Assembly (NCBI GenBank): GCA_027484985.1
Contig: JAIXRW010000055.1
Location: 1 to 64,000, forward strand
Length of the DNA stretch: 64,000 nt
Reading direction: 5' to 3'
DNA from: Rhodobacter sp.
Lineage (GTDB): Bacteria > Pseudomonadota > Alphaproteobacteria > Rhodobacterales > Rhodobacteraceae
The position numbers and the translations under genes were made by a program. Positions 8,678 through 16,806 of this stretch are shown here, piece by piece (position 1 is the stretch's first letter; every line of letters starts with the position of its first letter). The notes under the pieces are model-generated. The model had not been told where the DNA came from. It did no database searches and worked only from the letters and a program-made list of their open reading frames with translations.

Positions 8678-9790
8678 ATGCGTATCCTGACGGTCAGCAA
8701 TTTTTACGATACGCATGGCGGCGGGCTGGAACGGGTCGCAGGCCAGCTTGCGCGTGAATTTGCCGCTGCCGGCCACCATGCGCTTTGGGCCGCCTGCGAT
8801 GCCGACGGCCTGCCCGACAGCCCCGCCGAACCTGTGCCCTTGCGCTGCGCCAATCCGGTCGAGCGGTTGACTGGCCTGCCCCTGCCCCTGCCTGGCCCCG
8901 TCTCGGTCATGCGGCTGTGGCGGGCGGTTCGCGGGGCCGATCTGGTGGTCATCCATGACGCGCTTTATGCCGGATCGGTCCTTGCCATGCTGATGGCCAA
9001 GGCAGCGCGGCGCCCCGCCGTGCTGATCCAGCATATCGGATCGATCGATTTTGCCAGCCGCGTGCTGGCGGCGGTGATGCGGCTGGCCAACCGGATCGTC
9101 ACCCGCCCGATGATGAAAGCTGCCAACCGCCTTGTCTTTATCAGCGCGACCGTGCGTGACGAACTCGCCCCCGATACGCGCCGCCTGCCGTCACTCTTGC
9201 TGTTCAACGGCATCGATGCCCGCATCTTTTCCCCCGATCCATCGGCCGACCGCGCCGCCCTGCGCCGCGCCCATGGCCTGCCCGTGTCGGCACCGCTGGT
9301 CGTCTTTGTCGGCCGCTTCGTGGAAAAGAAGGGTCTGGTCATCCTGCACGCGCTGGCCCGCCTGCGGCCCGATCTTCACATCGCCCTTGTCGGGCGCGGC
9401 CCGATCGATCCTGCCACATGGGGGCTGGCGAATGTCCATCCCCTTGGCCAGCTTGACCAGCCCGCACTGGCCCAACTCTACCGCGCCGCCGATGCGCTTG
9501 TCCTGCCCAGCGTGGGCGAAGGCTTTCCCCTTGTGGTGCAAGAGGCCATGGCCTGCGGCCTGCCCGTCGTGACAGGCGATGTCACCGCCCGCGCCGATCC
9601 CGATGCCACGCGCTTTCTGTCGGGCGTGCCGGTCACGCTGTCCGATCCGCAAGGCTCGGCCAGCCGCTGCGCTTTGGTGCTCGACCGCCTTTTCGCCAAC
9701 CCGCCCGACCGCGCCGCCATGGCCGCCTATGCCCGAACCGCCTATGACTGGAAGGCCATGGCCATGCGCGTCATCGCGCCGCTTGCCTGA
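8678..9790 (+). CDS. GT4 family glycosyltransferase
   Basis: This 370-residue GT-B fold transferase is the last gene of the rightward run that starts at 4.1 kb. The N-terminus MRILTVSNFYDTHGGGLERV has the glycine-rich acceptor-domain loop of GT4 enzymes. VVFVGRFVEKKGL opens the donor domain near residue 205. The retaining-enzyme signature appears as VLPSVGEGFPLVVQEAMACG, with the glutamate pair spaced seven residues apart. It is convergent with the deacetylase gene, 13 bases away. Donor and acceptor are unknown. Confidence 0.88.
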   Translation: MRILTVSNFYDTHGGGLERVAGQLAREFAAAGHHALWAACDADGLPDSPAEPVPLRCANPVERLTGLPLPLPGPVSVMRLWRAVRGADLVVIHDALYAGSVLAMLMAKAARRPAVLIQHIGSIDFASRVLAAVMRLANRIVTRPMMKAANRLVFISATVRDELAPDTRRLPSLLLFNGIDARIFSPDPSADRAALRRAHGLPVSAPLVVFVGRFVEKKGLVILHALARLRPDLHIALVGRGPIDPATWGLANVHPLGQLDQPALAQLYRAADALVLPSVGEGFPLVVQEAMACGLPVVTGDVTARADPDATRFLSGVPVTLSDPQGSASRCALVLDRLFANPPDRAAMAAYARTAYDWKAMAMRVIAPLA

Positions 9791-9803
9791 CCCCCGCGCG
9801 GCT

Positions 9804-10535
9804 TTACAGAAAACACCGGTAGGCCGAACTGCGCCCGCCCAGCAAAGCCCCCAACCCGCCCAAGGCGACCGGCCCGTCCAGCACAAAACCCTCGCCATAT
9901 CTGGCGCCGATCATGCTGCCGTAATGGATGGCCCGCGCCTCGACCGCGCGCAGGAAATCCCCGCCGCTCAGCGCCGTGTCGCCGCCACCGCCCCCGACCG
10001 GCCCGAACTGGCTGGCATAGGACCGCAGGGCTGCCATGCGCCCCTCCCACACCGCCGTGACATCGATCACGAAACCGGGCGCCACCGGATGATGCCCCGG
10101 ATAGGCCGCAAAGGCCGCGATGCGGTGGCTTTCGCCCGTCCCGTGGCGCGGCAGTCCCGCCAGAAAGACCGCCCGCCGCACGATGGTGGCCGCCGCCGTA
10201 TGGTCAGGGTGGCGGTCAGGTCCGACCGGCCCCAGCACCAGACGCGGGCGAACCTGCCGCAACACCGCCACCAGCGCCTCGGCCTCGTCCGGCCCCTGCC
10301 CTAGCCCTGTATCGGCCAGCCCCAGCGGCGCAAGCCGCACCACACCCAGAAGCCGCGCCGCCTCGGCCGCCTCGGCGGCGCGGATATGCGGCGCCCCGCG
10401 CGTGGCCATCTCGCCCGCCGTCAGGTCCAGCACCGCCACCTTCAGCCCCGCCTGCACGGCAAGCATCAGGCTGCCGCCACAGGCTAGTTCGACATCATCG
10501 GGATGCGCCCCGATGGCAAGGATATCATATTCCAT
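9804..10535 (-). CDS. PIG-L/LmbE family N-deacetylase, BshB1-like
   Basis: This 243-residue zinc-dependent deacetylase has AHPDD at residues 10-14 and HPDH at 109-112, the two metal-binding motifs of the PIG-L/LmbE family. LDLTAGEMATRG, RHPDHTAAATIV and VWEGRMAALRSYASQF closely follow the BshB1 branch, which removes acetyl from GlcNAc-malate in bacillithiol synthesis. Its ATG at 10535 overlaps the stop of the upstream gene (TGATG) and GGGGAG lies about 10 bases before it. It is the third gene of an operon with a BshA-like GT4 and a BshC-like protein. The BshB role is inferred from sequence pattern and context. Confidence 0.82.
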   Translation of the reverse strand: MEYDILAIGAHPDDVELACGGSLMLAVQAGLKVAVLDLTAGEMATRGAPHIRAAEAAEAARLLGVVRLAPLGLADTGLGQGPDEAEALVAVLRQVRPRLVLGPVGPDRHPDHTAAATIVRRAVFLAGLPRHGTGESHRIAAFAAYPGHHPVAPGFVIDVTAVWEGRMAALRSYASQFGPVGGGGGDTALSGGDFLRAVEARAIHYGSMIGARYGEGFVLDGPVALGGLGALLGGRSSAYRCFL

Positions 10536-11677
10536 CACGGCTGCTCTCCCCTAAGCCACAGCTGGAACAGCCCCGCCCCGCCCGGCTGCCACCCCGCCAG
10601 CGCCGGCGGAACCAGCATCGGGCATATCGACGTGCCAAACGCCTTGCGAAGGCCCGCCTGCATCACCATGCCATAAAGCGCCGAGCTGCGCCCCACGACA
10701 AGCCCGCTGAACATATCCGCCAGCAGGACCGGCAGCATCACATCCACGCTCCAGCGCCCCGTTGCGGCCAGCGCGTCGATCTCGTCGCCACGCCCCAAGG
10801 AAAAGCGATAGCTTCGGCCATGGCGCGACAGGGCCTCGGCCATGACCACGCCCCCCTCGCGCCGCCGGTGCAGGCGCATCCGCTCGCCCGTGACCGGACA
10901 GGAATAAAACAGCGGCAGGTAATCGGGCGGCAGCGGGCCGATGGCCGTGCCCAACCCCAGCGCGTGATGCGCGGCGATCTGGTCGTTGACCGCGGCAACA
11001 AATCCGTCCAGCCCGCCAAGCACCCCCACCAAAGCGCGCCTCGCGACGGGGTGGTCCTGCAAGGCCGATGAAAAGCTGATTTCGGGCACAGTCCCGAACT
11101 GCGCGCCGATCAGAAAGGCCCCGATCCCCGCCGCCAATCGGCCATAGTCCACGCCTGCCCCCTTGCCCGCTTCTTCGGGCGCGATATGGGGCGCGATGCA
11201 CTGCAAGCGTGCTTGCTGTGCAGGCGTGCCATGCCGCGCCAGATGCGCGGCCAGACGGCCGACCACACCGGCCAGTTGCGCCGGATCGGTGCGGATATGG
11301 CGGAATTCCAAATATTTGCTGCCCGGCGGGGTCAAGGGAAAGACCTGCGGCCTTGGCCCGTCATCATCCAGCACCAGCCGCGTCGCCCCCCGCGACGAGG
11401 CCGCACGATCCGTATCTATCGCCACCAGATGGGGCATGACGCGGCCCCCGCTGCGTTGGCTCAGGTCAATCAGCGCCGCGATCTTGGCCACCACACCCGC
11501 CCCGAAATCGGGCGCGGGCTGCTGGTGCAGATAGACGGGCAAAGACCCCGACGCGCCCTTTGGCCCCATCGCAGGGCGCAGCGCGGCCAGAAACGGTTCG
11601 GGCGCAGAAAACACGCCGTGACCGGCCAAAAGATCGGCCCCCCGCGGATCGGACAACAGGGCTGCCAGCGTCTGCAT
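10535..11677 (-). CDS. BshC-like putative cysteine-adding enzyme, short and divergent
   Basis: This 380-residue soluble protein sits between BshA-like and BshB1-like genes with overlapping start and stop codons on both sides. Two stretches resemble BshC, the ligase thought to add cysteine to GlcN-malate. One is YLHQQPAPDFGAGVVAKIAA near residues 50-68, compared with the GGQQ..L.TGPLY...K region. The other is the C-terminal segment from VMLPVLLADMFSGL to AFGTSICPMLVP, compared with the RPL.Q...PTLA.I.GPGE...W..LK..F...P.V.PR region. BshC proteins usually have about 540 residues and end in a coiled coil, so this would be a reduced form. The assignment is tentative and rests largely on its neighbours. 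Confidence 0.5.
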   Translation of the reverse strand: MQTLAALLSDPRGADLLAGHGVFSAPEPFLAALRPAMGPKGASGSLPVYLHQQPAPDFGAGVVAKIAALIDLSQRSGGRVMPHLVAIDTDRAASSRGATRLVLDDDGPRPQVFPLTPPGSKYLEFRHIRTDPAQLAGVVGRLAAHLARHGTPAQQARLQCIAPHIAPEEAGKGAGVDYGRLAAGIGAFLIGAQFGTVPEISFSSALQDHPVARRALVGVLGGLDGFVAAVNDQIAAHHALGLGTAIGPLPPDYLPLFYSCPVTGERMRLHRRREGGVVMAEALSRHGRSYRFSLGRGDEIDALAATGRWSVDVMLPVLLADMFSGLVVGRSSALYGMVMQAGLRKAFGTSICPMLVPPALAGWQPGGAGLFQLWLRGEQP

Positions 11678-12792
11678 CAGCCCGCCACCGCCGCGAACAG
11701 CGCCAGATAGGCCTCCACACTGCGCCCTTCGTCAAACCGCGCGGCAAGGCGCGGGGCGTTGCGGGCCATCGCCCGCTGCAAGGCCGGACTTCCGATCAGG
11801 CGCAGCACATTCAGAACCGCCGATGCAGGGCGGTTCGGGGCGAACAGCAACCCCGCCTGCCCATGTGGCACCGTCTCGCACAATCCGGCGATGCGCGGGG
11901 CCACGACCGGCACCCCTGCCGCCATCGCCTCGAGCGCGACAAGGCTGAAGCTTTCCGCAGCACTGGCCAACAGCAGCAGGTCCGCCTGTCGCAGCACCGC
12001 AGCCGAACTGTCCTGCCGCCCCATGAACCGCACCCTGCCGCGTTGCGCCCGCAGCATCGCCTGCAAGGCGGGACGTTCCGGCCCATCGCCCACAAGGATC
12101 AACCGGCAGGGCATGCGGCGGGCCAGCGCCAGAAACACCAGCCCCACCTGCCGCACCTGCTTGACGCGACGAAAGCTTGATACATGCACCAGGGTCGGCA
12201 TGGCGGGCGGGCGGCGCAGGGGGGGCCTTGCCACGGCCACCTGTCGCGCCGCTGGCAGAAAGTTCGGGATCATCCGACAGTCACTTCCCCCCGCCGCAAG
12301 CGCCGCCAACCGCGCGTGATAGGCCTTTGACACCGTCACAACGGCATCGGCCGCAGCCACCGCCTGCCAAAACCCGTCAAAGCCCGCAGGGTCGCCTTGG
12401 GCGCGCTGGATGTCACTGCCGTGCAGCGTGGCGATCAGGCGCAGGGGGGACGGGGAAAGCATCGCCCTTGCACCGGCACAGGCCTCGGCAAAGGGCAAGC
12501 CGAAATGATAATTCAGCACATCGATCCCCGCCACGCGGCACTGCCACGCAAGCGCCTGCGACAGGCATGCAATCTCGGCCGGTTGCCAGACCCTGTCGAT
12601 CGCCTCCACTGACAGACCGCCCCCTTCGGGCAAAAGAGACCGATGCGGCAGGCCGCACGGCACGCGCCAACGCGGTTGACCCAGCGTCAGCAACAGCGTT
12701 TGCACCCCCCGCGCGTGTAATGCTATGGCTAAATCCAGTGCCGCACGCGTGCTGCCGCTGCCCTGCCCATGGGCAAGGATACCGACCCGCAT
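11677..12792 (-). CDS. GT4 glycosyltransferase, BshA-like
   Basis: This 371-residue retaining GT-B transferase reads like BshA, which joins GlcNAc from UDP-GlcNAc to L-malate. Shared landmarks are NYHFGLPFAEA near 94, TLHGSDIQ near 122, the VVTVSKAY segment, VHVSSFRRVKQV near 202, VGDGPE near 234, FMGRQD near 256 and ESFSLVALEAM with E280 and E288 eight positions apart. These match the BshA-typical strings TLHGTDI, ISNFR.VKR and LGKQD. The ATG at 12792 gives the expected N-terminus MRVGILAHG. It is the first gene of the three-gene operon. An ordinary glycan transferase remains possible. Confidence 0.75.
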   Translation of the reverse strand: MRVGILAHGQGSGSTRAALDLAIALHARGVQTLLLTLGQPRWRVPCGLPHRSLLPEGGGLSVEAIDRVWQPAEIACLSQALAWQCRVAGIDVLNYHFGLPFAEACAGARAMLSPSPLRLIATLHGSDIQRAQGDPAGFDGFWQAVAAADAVVTVSKAYHARLAALAAGGSDCRMIPNFLPAARQVAVARPPLRRPPAMPTLVHVSSFRRVKQVRQVGLVFLALARRMPCRLILVGDGPERPALQAMLRAQRGRVRFMGRQDSSAAVLRQADLLLLASAAESFSLVALEAMAAGVPVVAPRIAGLCETVPHGQAGLLFAPNRPASAVLNVLRLIGSPALQRAMARNAPRLAARFDEGRSVEAYLALFAAVAG

Positions 12793-12872
12793 CACCCTGA
12801 CCCATCCGCGACAACAGCCGCGCGCATGCACCGCACGGGCGACACCAAGACATTCGACAGATCGGCAAAGCA

Positions 12873-13859
12873 TTGCATCGACATACCTTAACCTTTGGAT
12901 CCGACTTGCGAAAGCACTGGCTCCCGCTGTTGAGAAGAAGCCCCCGCAGCGCGCTTGACCGGCTGCTTGGCCTTGGCGTTGCCCGTCTGGAACCGCCCGT
13001 GCAAGACCGCGCGATCCGGTATCTTTTGTGCCGCAGATTCCACCGCCTGATCGGCCATTGGCCCGATCTCGACGCGCCGCGCAGCTTTAGCGAATATATC
13101 CTGCGCCGCATCATCCACGACCGCGACCCGCGCCTGAAAATCCTGTGCGATAAGGTCGCCCTGCGCAGCTATATCGCAACCGCGCTTGGCCCCGAATTCG
13201 TGGTACCGTTGCTGGGCGTTTGGGACAATGCCGATGCCATCGACTGGACCCGCCTGCCCGAACGTTTCGTGCTGAAACCAAGCCATTTCTCGGGCCCTGT
13301 CCAGTTGGTGCGCGGGCCTTATGACGGGCACAAGCTGGCGCGATGGGCCAAAAGGTGGCTGGCACAGGATTACTTCCACCGCTCGCTCGAATGGGGATAT
13401 CTGGGCGCGCCTCGCCGCATCCTTGCCGAACCGCTGCTGATCGGCCCCGATGGCGGCCCCGCGCTCGAGGTGCAGGTTCAGGTGGTCGCGGGACAGACCG
13501 TCCTGATCGGGCTGGTCACGGGCGAAAGGGGCACCCCCGACCGCTATGGCGACTGGTTCTACCCCGACGGAACCCGCCCTGCGAACCGCGCCCGCCAACC
13601 GCTGCGCCACGGCCCGCTTCCACAGGGCATTTTGCGCGATGTCGTTCCCCTCGCCCAAAAGGTTGCCACCGGTTTTTCACAGCTGCGGGTCGATTTCTAC
13701 CTGACCGATCAAGGCCCCCGAATAGGCGAACTCACCCCCTATGACAGCGGGGGCCACCGTCGATTCGATCCGCCCGGCCTTGATTTCGAACTGGGCGCGC
13801 TATGGTCGCGTCTTGACGGTGCCTTTCCCGACAGGCCAGCGCAAAGCCTTGCGCCATAA
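12873..13859 (+). CDS. TupA-like ATP-grasp protein
   Basis: This protein of up to 328 residues resembles the TupA-like ATP-grasp family first seen in teichuronic acid loci. FHRLIGHWPDLDAPRSFSEY near residue 44, KILCDKVALRSYI, RFVLKPSHFSGPV and the C-terminal RVDFYLTDQGPRIGELTPY fit that family's order. The last segment carries the acidic metal-binding residues of ATP-grasp enzymes. ATP-grasp ligases join a carboxylate to an amine or thiol; this substrate is unknown. The start is unclear: TTG at 12873 is the longest option, and TTG 12906 or 12930 are alternatives. It is transcribed away from the bsh-like operon, 80 bases from that operon's start. Confidence 0.75.
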   Translation: MHRHTLTFGSDLRKHWLPLLRRSPRSALDRLLGLGVARLEPPVQDRAIRYLLCRRFHRLIGHWPDLDAPRSFSEYILRRIIHDRDPRLKILCDKVALRSYIATALGPEFVVPLLGVWDNADAIDWTRLPERFVLKPSHFSGPVQLVRGPYDGHKLARWAKRWLAQDYFHRSLEWGYLGAPRRILAEPLLIGPDGGPALEVQVQVVAGQTVLIGLVTGERGTPDRYGDWFYPDGTRPANRARQPLRHGPLPQGILRDVVPLAQKVATGFSQLRVDFYLTDQGPRIGELTPYDSGGHRRFDPPGLDFELGALWSRLDGAFPDRPAQSLAP

Positions 13860-14128
13860 ACCCTTGCAGCGTGATCCGCGGCCATAAGAACAGGACCAGT
13901 CTGCCGTTGCTTCGCCATGCGGTGTCGATCAAAAGATAAAAAATAACCATCTACACAATTTAGATTATCCAAAATAAATCAAACATATCTTAAGTTAAAA
14001 GTACCCCCCCAACTCCCGTATCCAATGGAACGCCCATAACCAGAGGATAACTTGCATCAAATTGATCCCTCGGTGATTGATCGGCAATCCGGCCCCGTCC
14101 GGGTTATCTAACATCGGAGGCATGAATT
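13860..14128. promoter_or_regulatory. AT-rich intergenic region upstream of the exported-protein operon
   Basis: This 269-base gap is the most AT-rich part of the left half, especially 13930-14002. It should contain the promoter of the secreted-protein gene at 14129. A run of seven C residues occupies 14004-14010. GGAGG near 14116 is the ribosome-binding site for the ATG at 14129. I see no reading frame here and no sigma-factor box that I can assign. Confidence 0.5.
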
Positions 14129-15022
14129 ATGAAAAAACTATTGTGCGGCACTGCACTTGTCCTTTTGGGCAATGCCGCCTACGCCCAGCCTGTCCCCAAC
14201 AACATGACGCTGACCTTCTCTTCCGGTCTCGAAGGCGGCGTGTCTGGCGCGGCAGCGGGCGAGTTCTACTCGGGCGCGGGTCTGTCGGTTGACAGCAACA
14301 TCGACGGTATCCAAAGCGCTGCGGTCTTCGCCCAGAACAATGACACGTCGGTTGACGCTTCTGCCGGCACCTATGGCGCCCAGTCGCCCGTCTGCATCAG
14401 CCTGATGTCCGAATGTGGCGTCATGACCAATGGCGCCCGCTTCGACGCCAACAACGAGCGTGACGTTCAGGTCAGCGGTTCGGTCATCGGCACCGCCGAT
14501 GTGCGCGGCTATACCGAAACCACCGGTGCAGCCGAAGGCGGCGCTGCCACGTCGGGCATGCTGAAAAGCGGCCTGATCGGTGATGTCGATGGCATGTTCG
14601 GTGACAATGTCACGATCAATGGCATGCTGACCACGGAAGTTGACCGCGCAGGCGCAGTGACCGGCGGTCTCGACAACGCGACCGCGTTCGAATTCCGCAT
14701 GACCGGCGAAAACGAAGACTTCGTGTCCGCCTTCAACTCGGGCATCGTTGCCGATTCCGATTACACTTCGGCGGTCTATACCGGTACGGACCGTGAAGGG
14801 TATCAGAACCCCTTCGAAGAAATCGATCTGAGCGGGGACGAAAACTTCGCCAACTTCGACGCATCGGAAAGCGGCGTGGGCATCGCGATCTCGACCCTCG
14901 GCAAGGGCGTTGTTTCGGCCAAGGGCGAAAACACCTCGTCGGGCTTCGGCACCTTCAGCATGGACAGCAAGTTCTCGCTCGATGGCACGCTGAACTACGA
15001 CGGCGGCATCCCGACCCCGTGA
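14129..15022 (+). CDS. Secreted protein of unknown function
   Basis: This 297-residue product begins with a Sec signal peptide (MKKLLCGTALVLLGNAAYAQ) that would be cut after AYA. The mature part is acidic, rich in Gly, Ala, Ser, Thr, Asn and Asp, and almost free of Lys and Arg clusters, as in surface or fibre proteins. Only two cysteines lie in the mature chain, in SPVCISLMSECG, and they could form a disulfide. No repeat of fixed length or known domain was recognised. A strong intrinsic terminator follows the stop codon, so this gene is probably expressed at a higher level than the three exported-protein genes behind it. Confidence 0.8.
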   Translation: MKKLLCGTALVLLGNAAYAQPVPNNMTLTFSSGLEGGVSGAAAGEFYSGAGLSVDSNIDGIQSAAVFAQNNDTSVDASAGTYGAQSPVCISLMSECGVMTNGARFDANNERDVQVSGSVIGTADVRGYTETTGAAEGGAATSGMLKSGLIGDVDGMFGDNVTINGMLTTEVDRAGAVTGGLDNATAFEFRMTGENEDFVSAFNSGIVADSDYTSAVYTGTDREGYQNPFEEIDLSGDENFANFDASESGVGIAISTLGKGVVSAKGENTSSGFGTFSMDSKFSLDGTLNYDGGIPTP

Positions 15023-15030
15023 TGATGATT

Positions 15031-15066
15031 GCCCTTTCCGCGCAACGGCGCGGGAAGGGCGTTTTT
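15031..15066 (+). terminator. Intrinsic terminator between the first and second exported-protein genes
   Basis: A 13-base stem (15031-15043 with 15048-15060, one G-T wobble) closes a 4-base loop and is followed by GTTTTT. It lies 9 bases after the stop of the 14129 gene and 18 bases before the start at 15085. Read-through would give the downstream genes lower expression. Confidence 0.85.
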
Positions 15067-15084
15067 CCAACCGAAAGCAATATC

Positions 15085-15744
15085 ATGCTGAGACCTGTCC
15101 TTGGACTGCTGGCAGTCCTGTTCCTTGCCACCCCGAGCCTCGCGCAATCGACGCTGGGCACCTTTGACGGGTCCGCCAATTCCGACTCGGCTTCGGATGC
15201 CCATGCGGCAAACACCACGATGGTCGGCGGCAACAATTTCGATTTCTCCAGCAATTCCGACGGCTCGCTGCGCGTGCCGCCGCCGGGTCTGGCCAATATC
15301 GCTGCCGGTCCGTGCAGTGGCGGGGGTGTGACGGGGTCGCTGTCAGTTACGGGCGTCGCGCTTGGTGTCGGCAAACAGAAGATCGACGAAAGCTGCGACC
15401 GCCGCGCTTGGGTGCAAACCCTGCTGGGCGCCGCACAACAGATGAACGACAAAGACGGTCAGGTGCTGCGCGCCGTGGCGGTCAAGGTGATGGAAGGCGA
15501 CCCCATCGTGGGCGAAGCCTTTGATGCCGTGCTGGGCCGCACGCCCGACGACAAGAAAGCAAAGGGCGCCGCACAGGAACGCGCCGCCGATGCCGGAACG
15601 CCCAAAAAGGTCGGGCTGAGCATTTCGTCGCAAAACGCCGATACGGCGGAAAACACCTGCCTGATCGCCGCCTCGGCGGCATCGCCGGTGGCCTATCTGA
15701 ACGCGATCAAGGCACGCGGCTGCCAGATCCGCATGGTGCAATAA
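15085..15744 (+). CDS. Secreted protein of unknown function, second of exported set
   Basis: This 219-residue protein has a signal peptide (MLRPVLGLLAVLFLATPSLAQ) with a likely cut after SLA. The N-terminal mature part is Ser/Asn/Asp-rich, like the preceding protein. The C-terminal half is helical and has four cysteines: GPCSGGG, DESCDRRAW, ENTCLIA and RGCQIRM. GSLSVTGVALGVGKQKIDES precedes the helical part. It starts just after the terminator hairpin, and the next gene starts 17 bases after its stop. I do not recognise the family. Co-localisation suggests an accessory or minor subunit for the 14129 product. Confidence 0.75.
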   Translation: MLRPVLGLLAVLFLATPSLAQSTLGTFDGSANSDSASDAHAANTTMVGGNNFDFSSNSDGSLRVPPPGLANIAAGPCSGGGVTGSLSVTGVALGVGKQKIDESCDRRAWVQTLLGAAQQMNDKDGQVLRAVAVKVMEGDPIVGEAFDAVLGRTPDDKKAKGAAQERAADAGTPKKVGLSISSQNADTAENTCLIAASAASPVAYLNAIKARGCQIRMVQ

Positions 15745-15761
15745 GCATGAGGTCGGGAAAG

Positions 15762-16310
15762 ATGAAACATTCAAGCATCCTCGTGCTGCTTCAAGCCGGT
15801 CTGCTGATGGCAGGCTGCACCGTGGCCGAGGCGCCCGTGGCCCGCGATTTCGGCGATCAGCTTGTCACGGGCCCCGTCGCCTGCGATGAGATTTCGCCCG
15901 CCGAACGCGGCCAGTATCCGGCCTGCACCGCCGTTGCCACGCCTACGGCAATCGATGTTCTGTGCCGCCATCTGGTCTTTCCGCTGCCCAAGCGGTTCAT
16001 CGAACAGTGCCGGCCACAGGTTGCAGCCGTGACCGTGCCGGGCGGCGGATTGCCGCCGCCGCCTCCCCCGCCGCCGCCGCCGTCACCCGATCCGCAATAT
16101 GGCTCGATCGGATCGAACGCGGGGTCGGCCAATGGCACCGCAACCCGCAACGAAAACGGCGCAACGGCCTATTCCAACGTGGGCGGCGCAAGCTCGATGG
16201 CGAACAAGACGCGCGAAGCCACCTTCACCACGGCCACAGCGGGCGGCTATTCGGCCAGTGCCAATCCCAAAACGGGCGTGAATGCCAACGAGGTCTCGAT
16301 CACACGATGA
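15762..16310 (+). CDS. Lipoprotein with poly-proline linker
   Basis: This 182-residue predicted lipoprotein has the lipobox LMAGC about 18 residues from the ATG at 15762; an ATG at 15747 would add five residues. A cysteine-containing N-terminal domain of about 80 residues is followed by a run of ten prolines. The tail is low in complexity and rich in Gly, Asn, Ala, Ser and Thr, recalling the 14129 product. The layout suggests an anchored protein whose tail reaches through the linker to meet a surface structure. Its stop overlaps the next start in an ATGA. The function is unknown. Confidence 0.72.
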   Translation: MKHSSILVLLQAGLLMAGCTVAEAPVARDFGDQLVTGPVACDEISPAERGQYPACTAVATPTAIDVLCRHLVFPLPKRFIEQCRPQVAAVTVPGGGLPPPPPPPPPPSPDPQYGSIGSNAGSANGTATRNENGATAYSNVGGASSMANKTREATFTTATAGGYSASANPKTGVNANEVSITR

Positions 16311-16750
16311 CCAACCTTGTTCACGCAAGACGGGTTCTGCTTGCCGTATCTGTCGCCCTGTCTGGGTTCGCCCTGACAGGCTGCGGCGATACGGCGGGCA
16401 GCCCGCCCGAAGCGGCAGCCCCCGCCTTGCCCGAAAACACCTCGGCCTATGTGATGTTCTTTGACCAGTACAAGACGCAGGCCCTTGATATGGCCGTGTT
16501 GCAGACGGTTCAGCAGGACTTTGCCGAGAAAGGCTATGCCGGTCTGGCCATCGTGGGCTTCCACGATCCGTCCGAACCGGCAGATACCGCGCAAAAACGC
16601 GTGCTGGCCGTGGCCAATTCGCTGGTGGGTCTTGGCATCCCCAAACCCGCCATCTCGATCGCGGCCGACAGCAACGGCGGCAAGACCGAAACCGAATTCG
16701 GCGATCCTGCCGTTTCGCGGCGGGTCGAGATTTACCCGCTGACCCAGTGA
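16307..16750 (+). CDS. OmpA-like lipoprotein
   Basis: This 147-residue lipoprotein has a lipobox in ALTGC near residue 26. The C-terminal 100 residues follow the OmpA peptidoglycan-binding fold: YVMFFDQYKTQALDMAVLQT at the start, IVGFHDPSEPADTAQKRVLAVAN at the GHTD..G...YN..LS..RA region, and SRRVEIYP at the end. The classic GHTD is changed to GFHD, but an aspartate and an arginine remain in roughly the expected places. It may tie the exported-protein system to peptidoglycan. It is the last gene of the four-gene run. Confidence 0.75.
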   Translation: MTNLVHARRVLLAVSVALSGFALTGCGDTAGSPPEAAAPALPENTSAYVMFFDQYKTQALDMAVLQTVQQDFAEKGYAGLAIVGFHDPSEPADTAQKRVLAVANSLVGLGIPKPAISIAADSNGGKTETEFGDPAVSRRVEIYPLTQ

Positions 16751-16758
16751 CACGCGAC

Positions 16759-16780
16759 GGGCCGCCCTTTTGGGCGGCCC
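16759..16780. terminator. Hairpin after the exported-protein operon
   Basis: A perfect 9-base stem (16759-16767 with 16772-16780) with a TTTT loop lies 8 bases after the 16750 stop. It has no U-tract, so it could be a weak terminator or an mRNA 3-prime end stabiliser before the glycosyltransferase gene at 16807. Confidence 0.6.
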
Positions 16781-16806
16781 GCTACCGTCAGGACCCGCCC
16801 GGACGC

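Noticed and set aside
14138-15070. Open frame of 310 codons antisense to the secreted protein
   Set aside because: The plus strand has a signal peptide, ribosome-binding site and terminator; the minus frame has none.
16048-16083. CCG-rich repeat within the proline-linker lipoprotein
   Set aside because: It encodes the poly-proline run and is too short and impure to call a separate repeat element.
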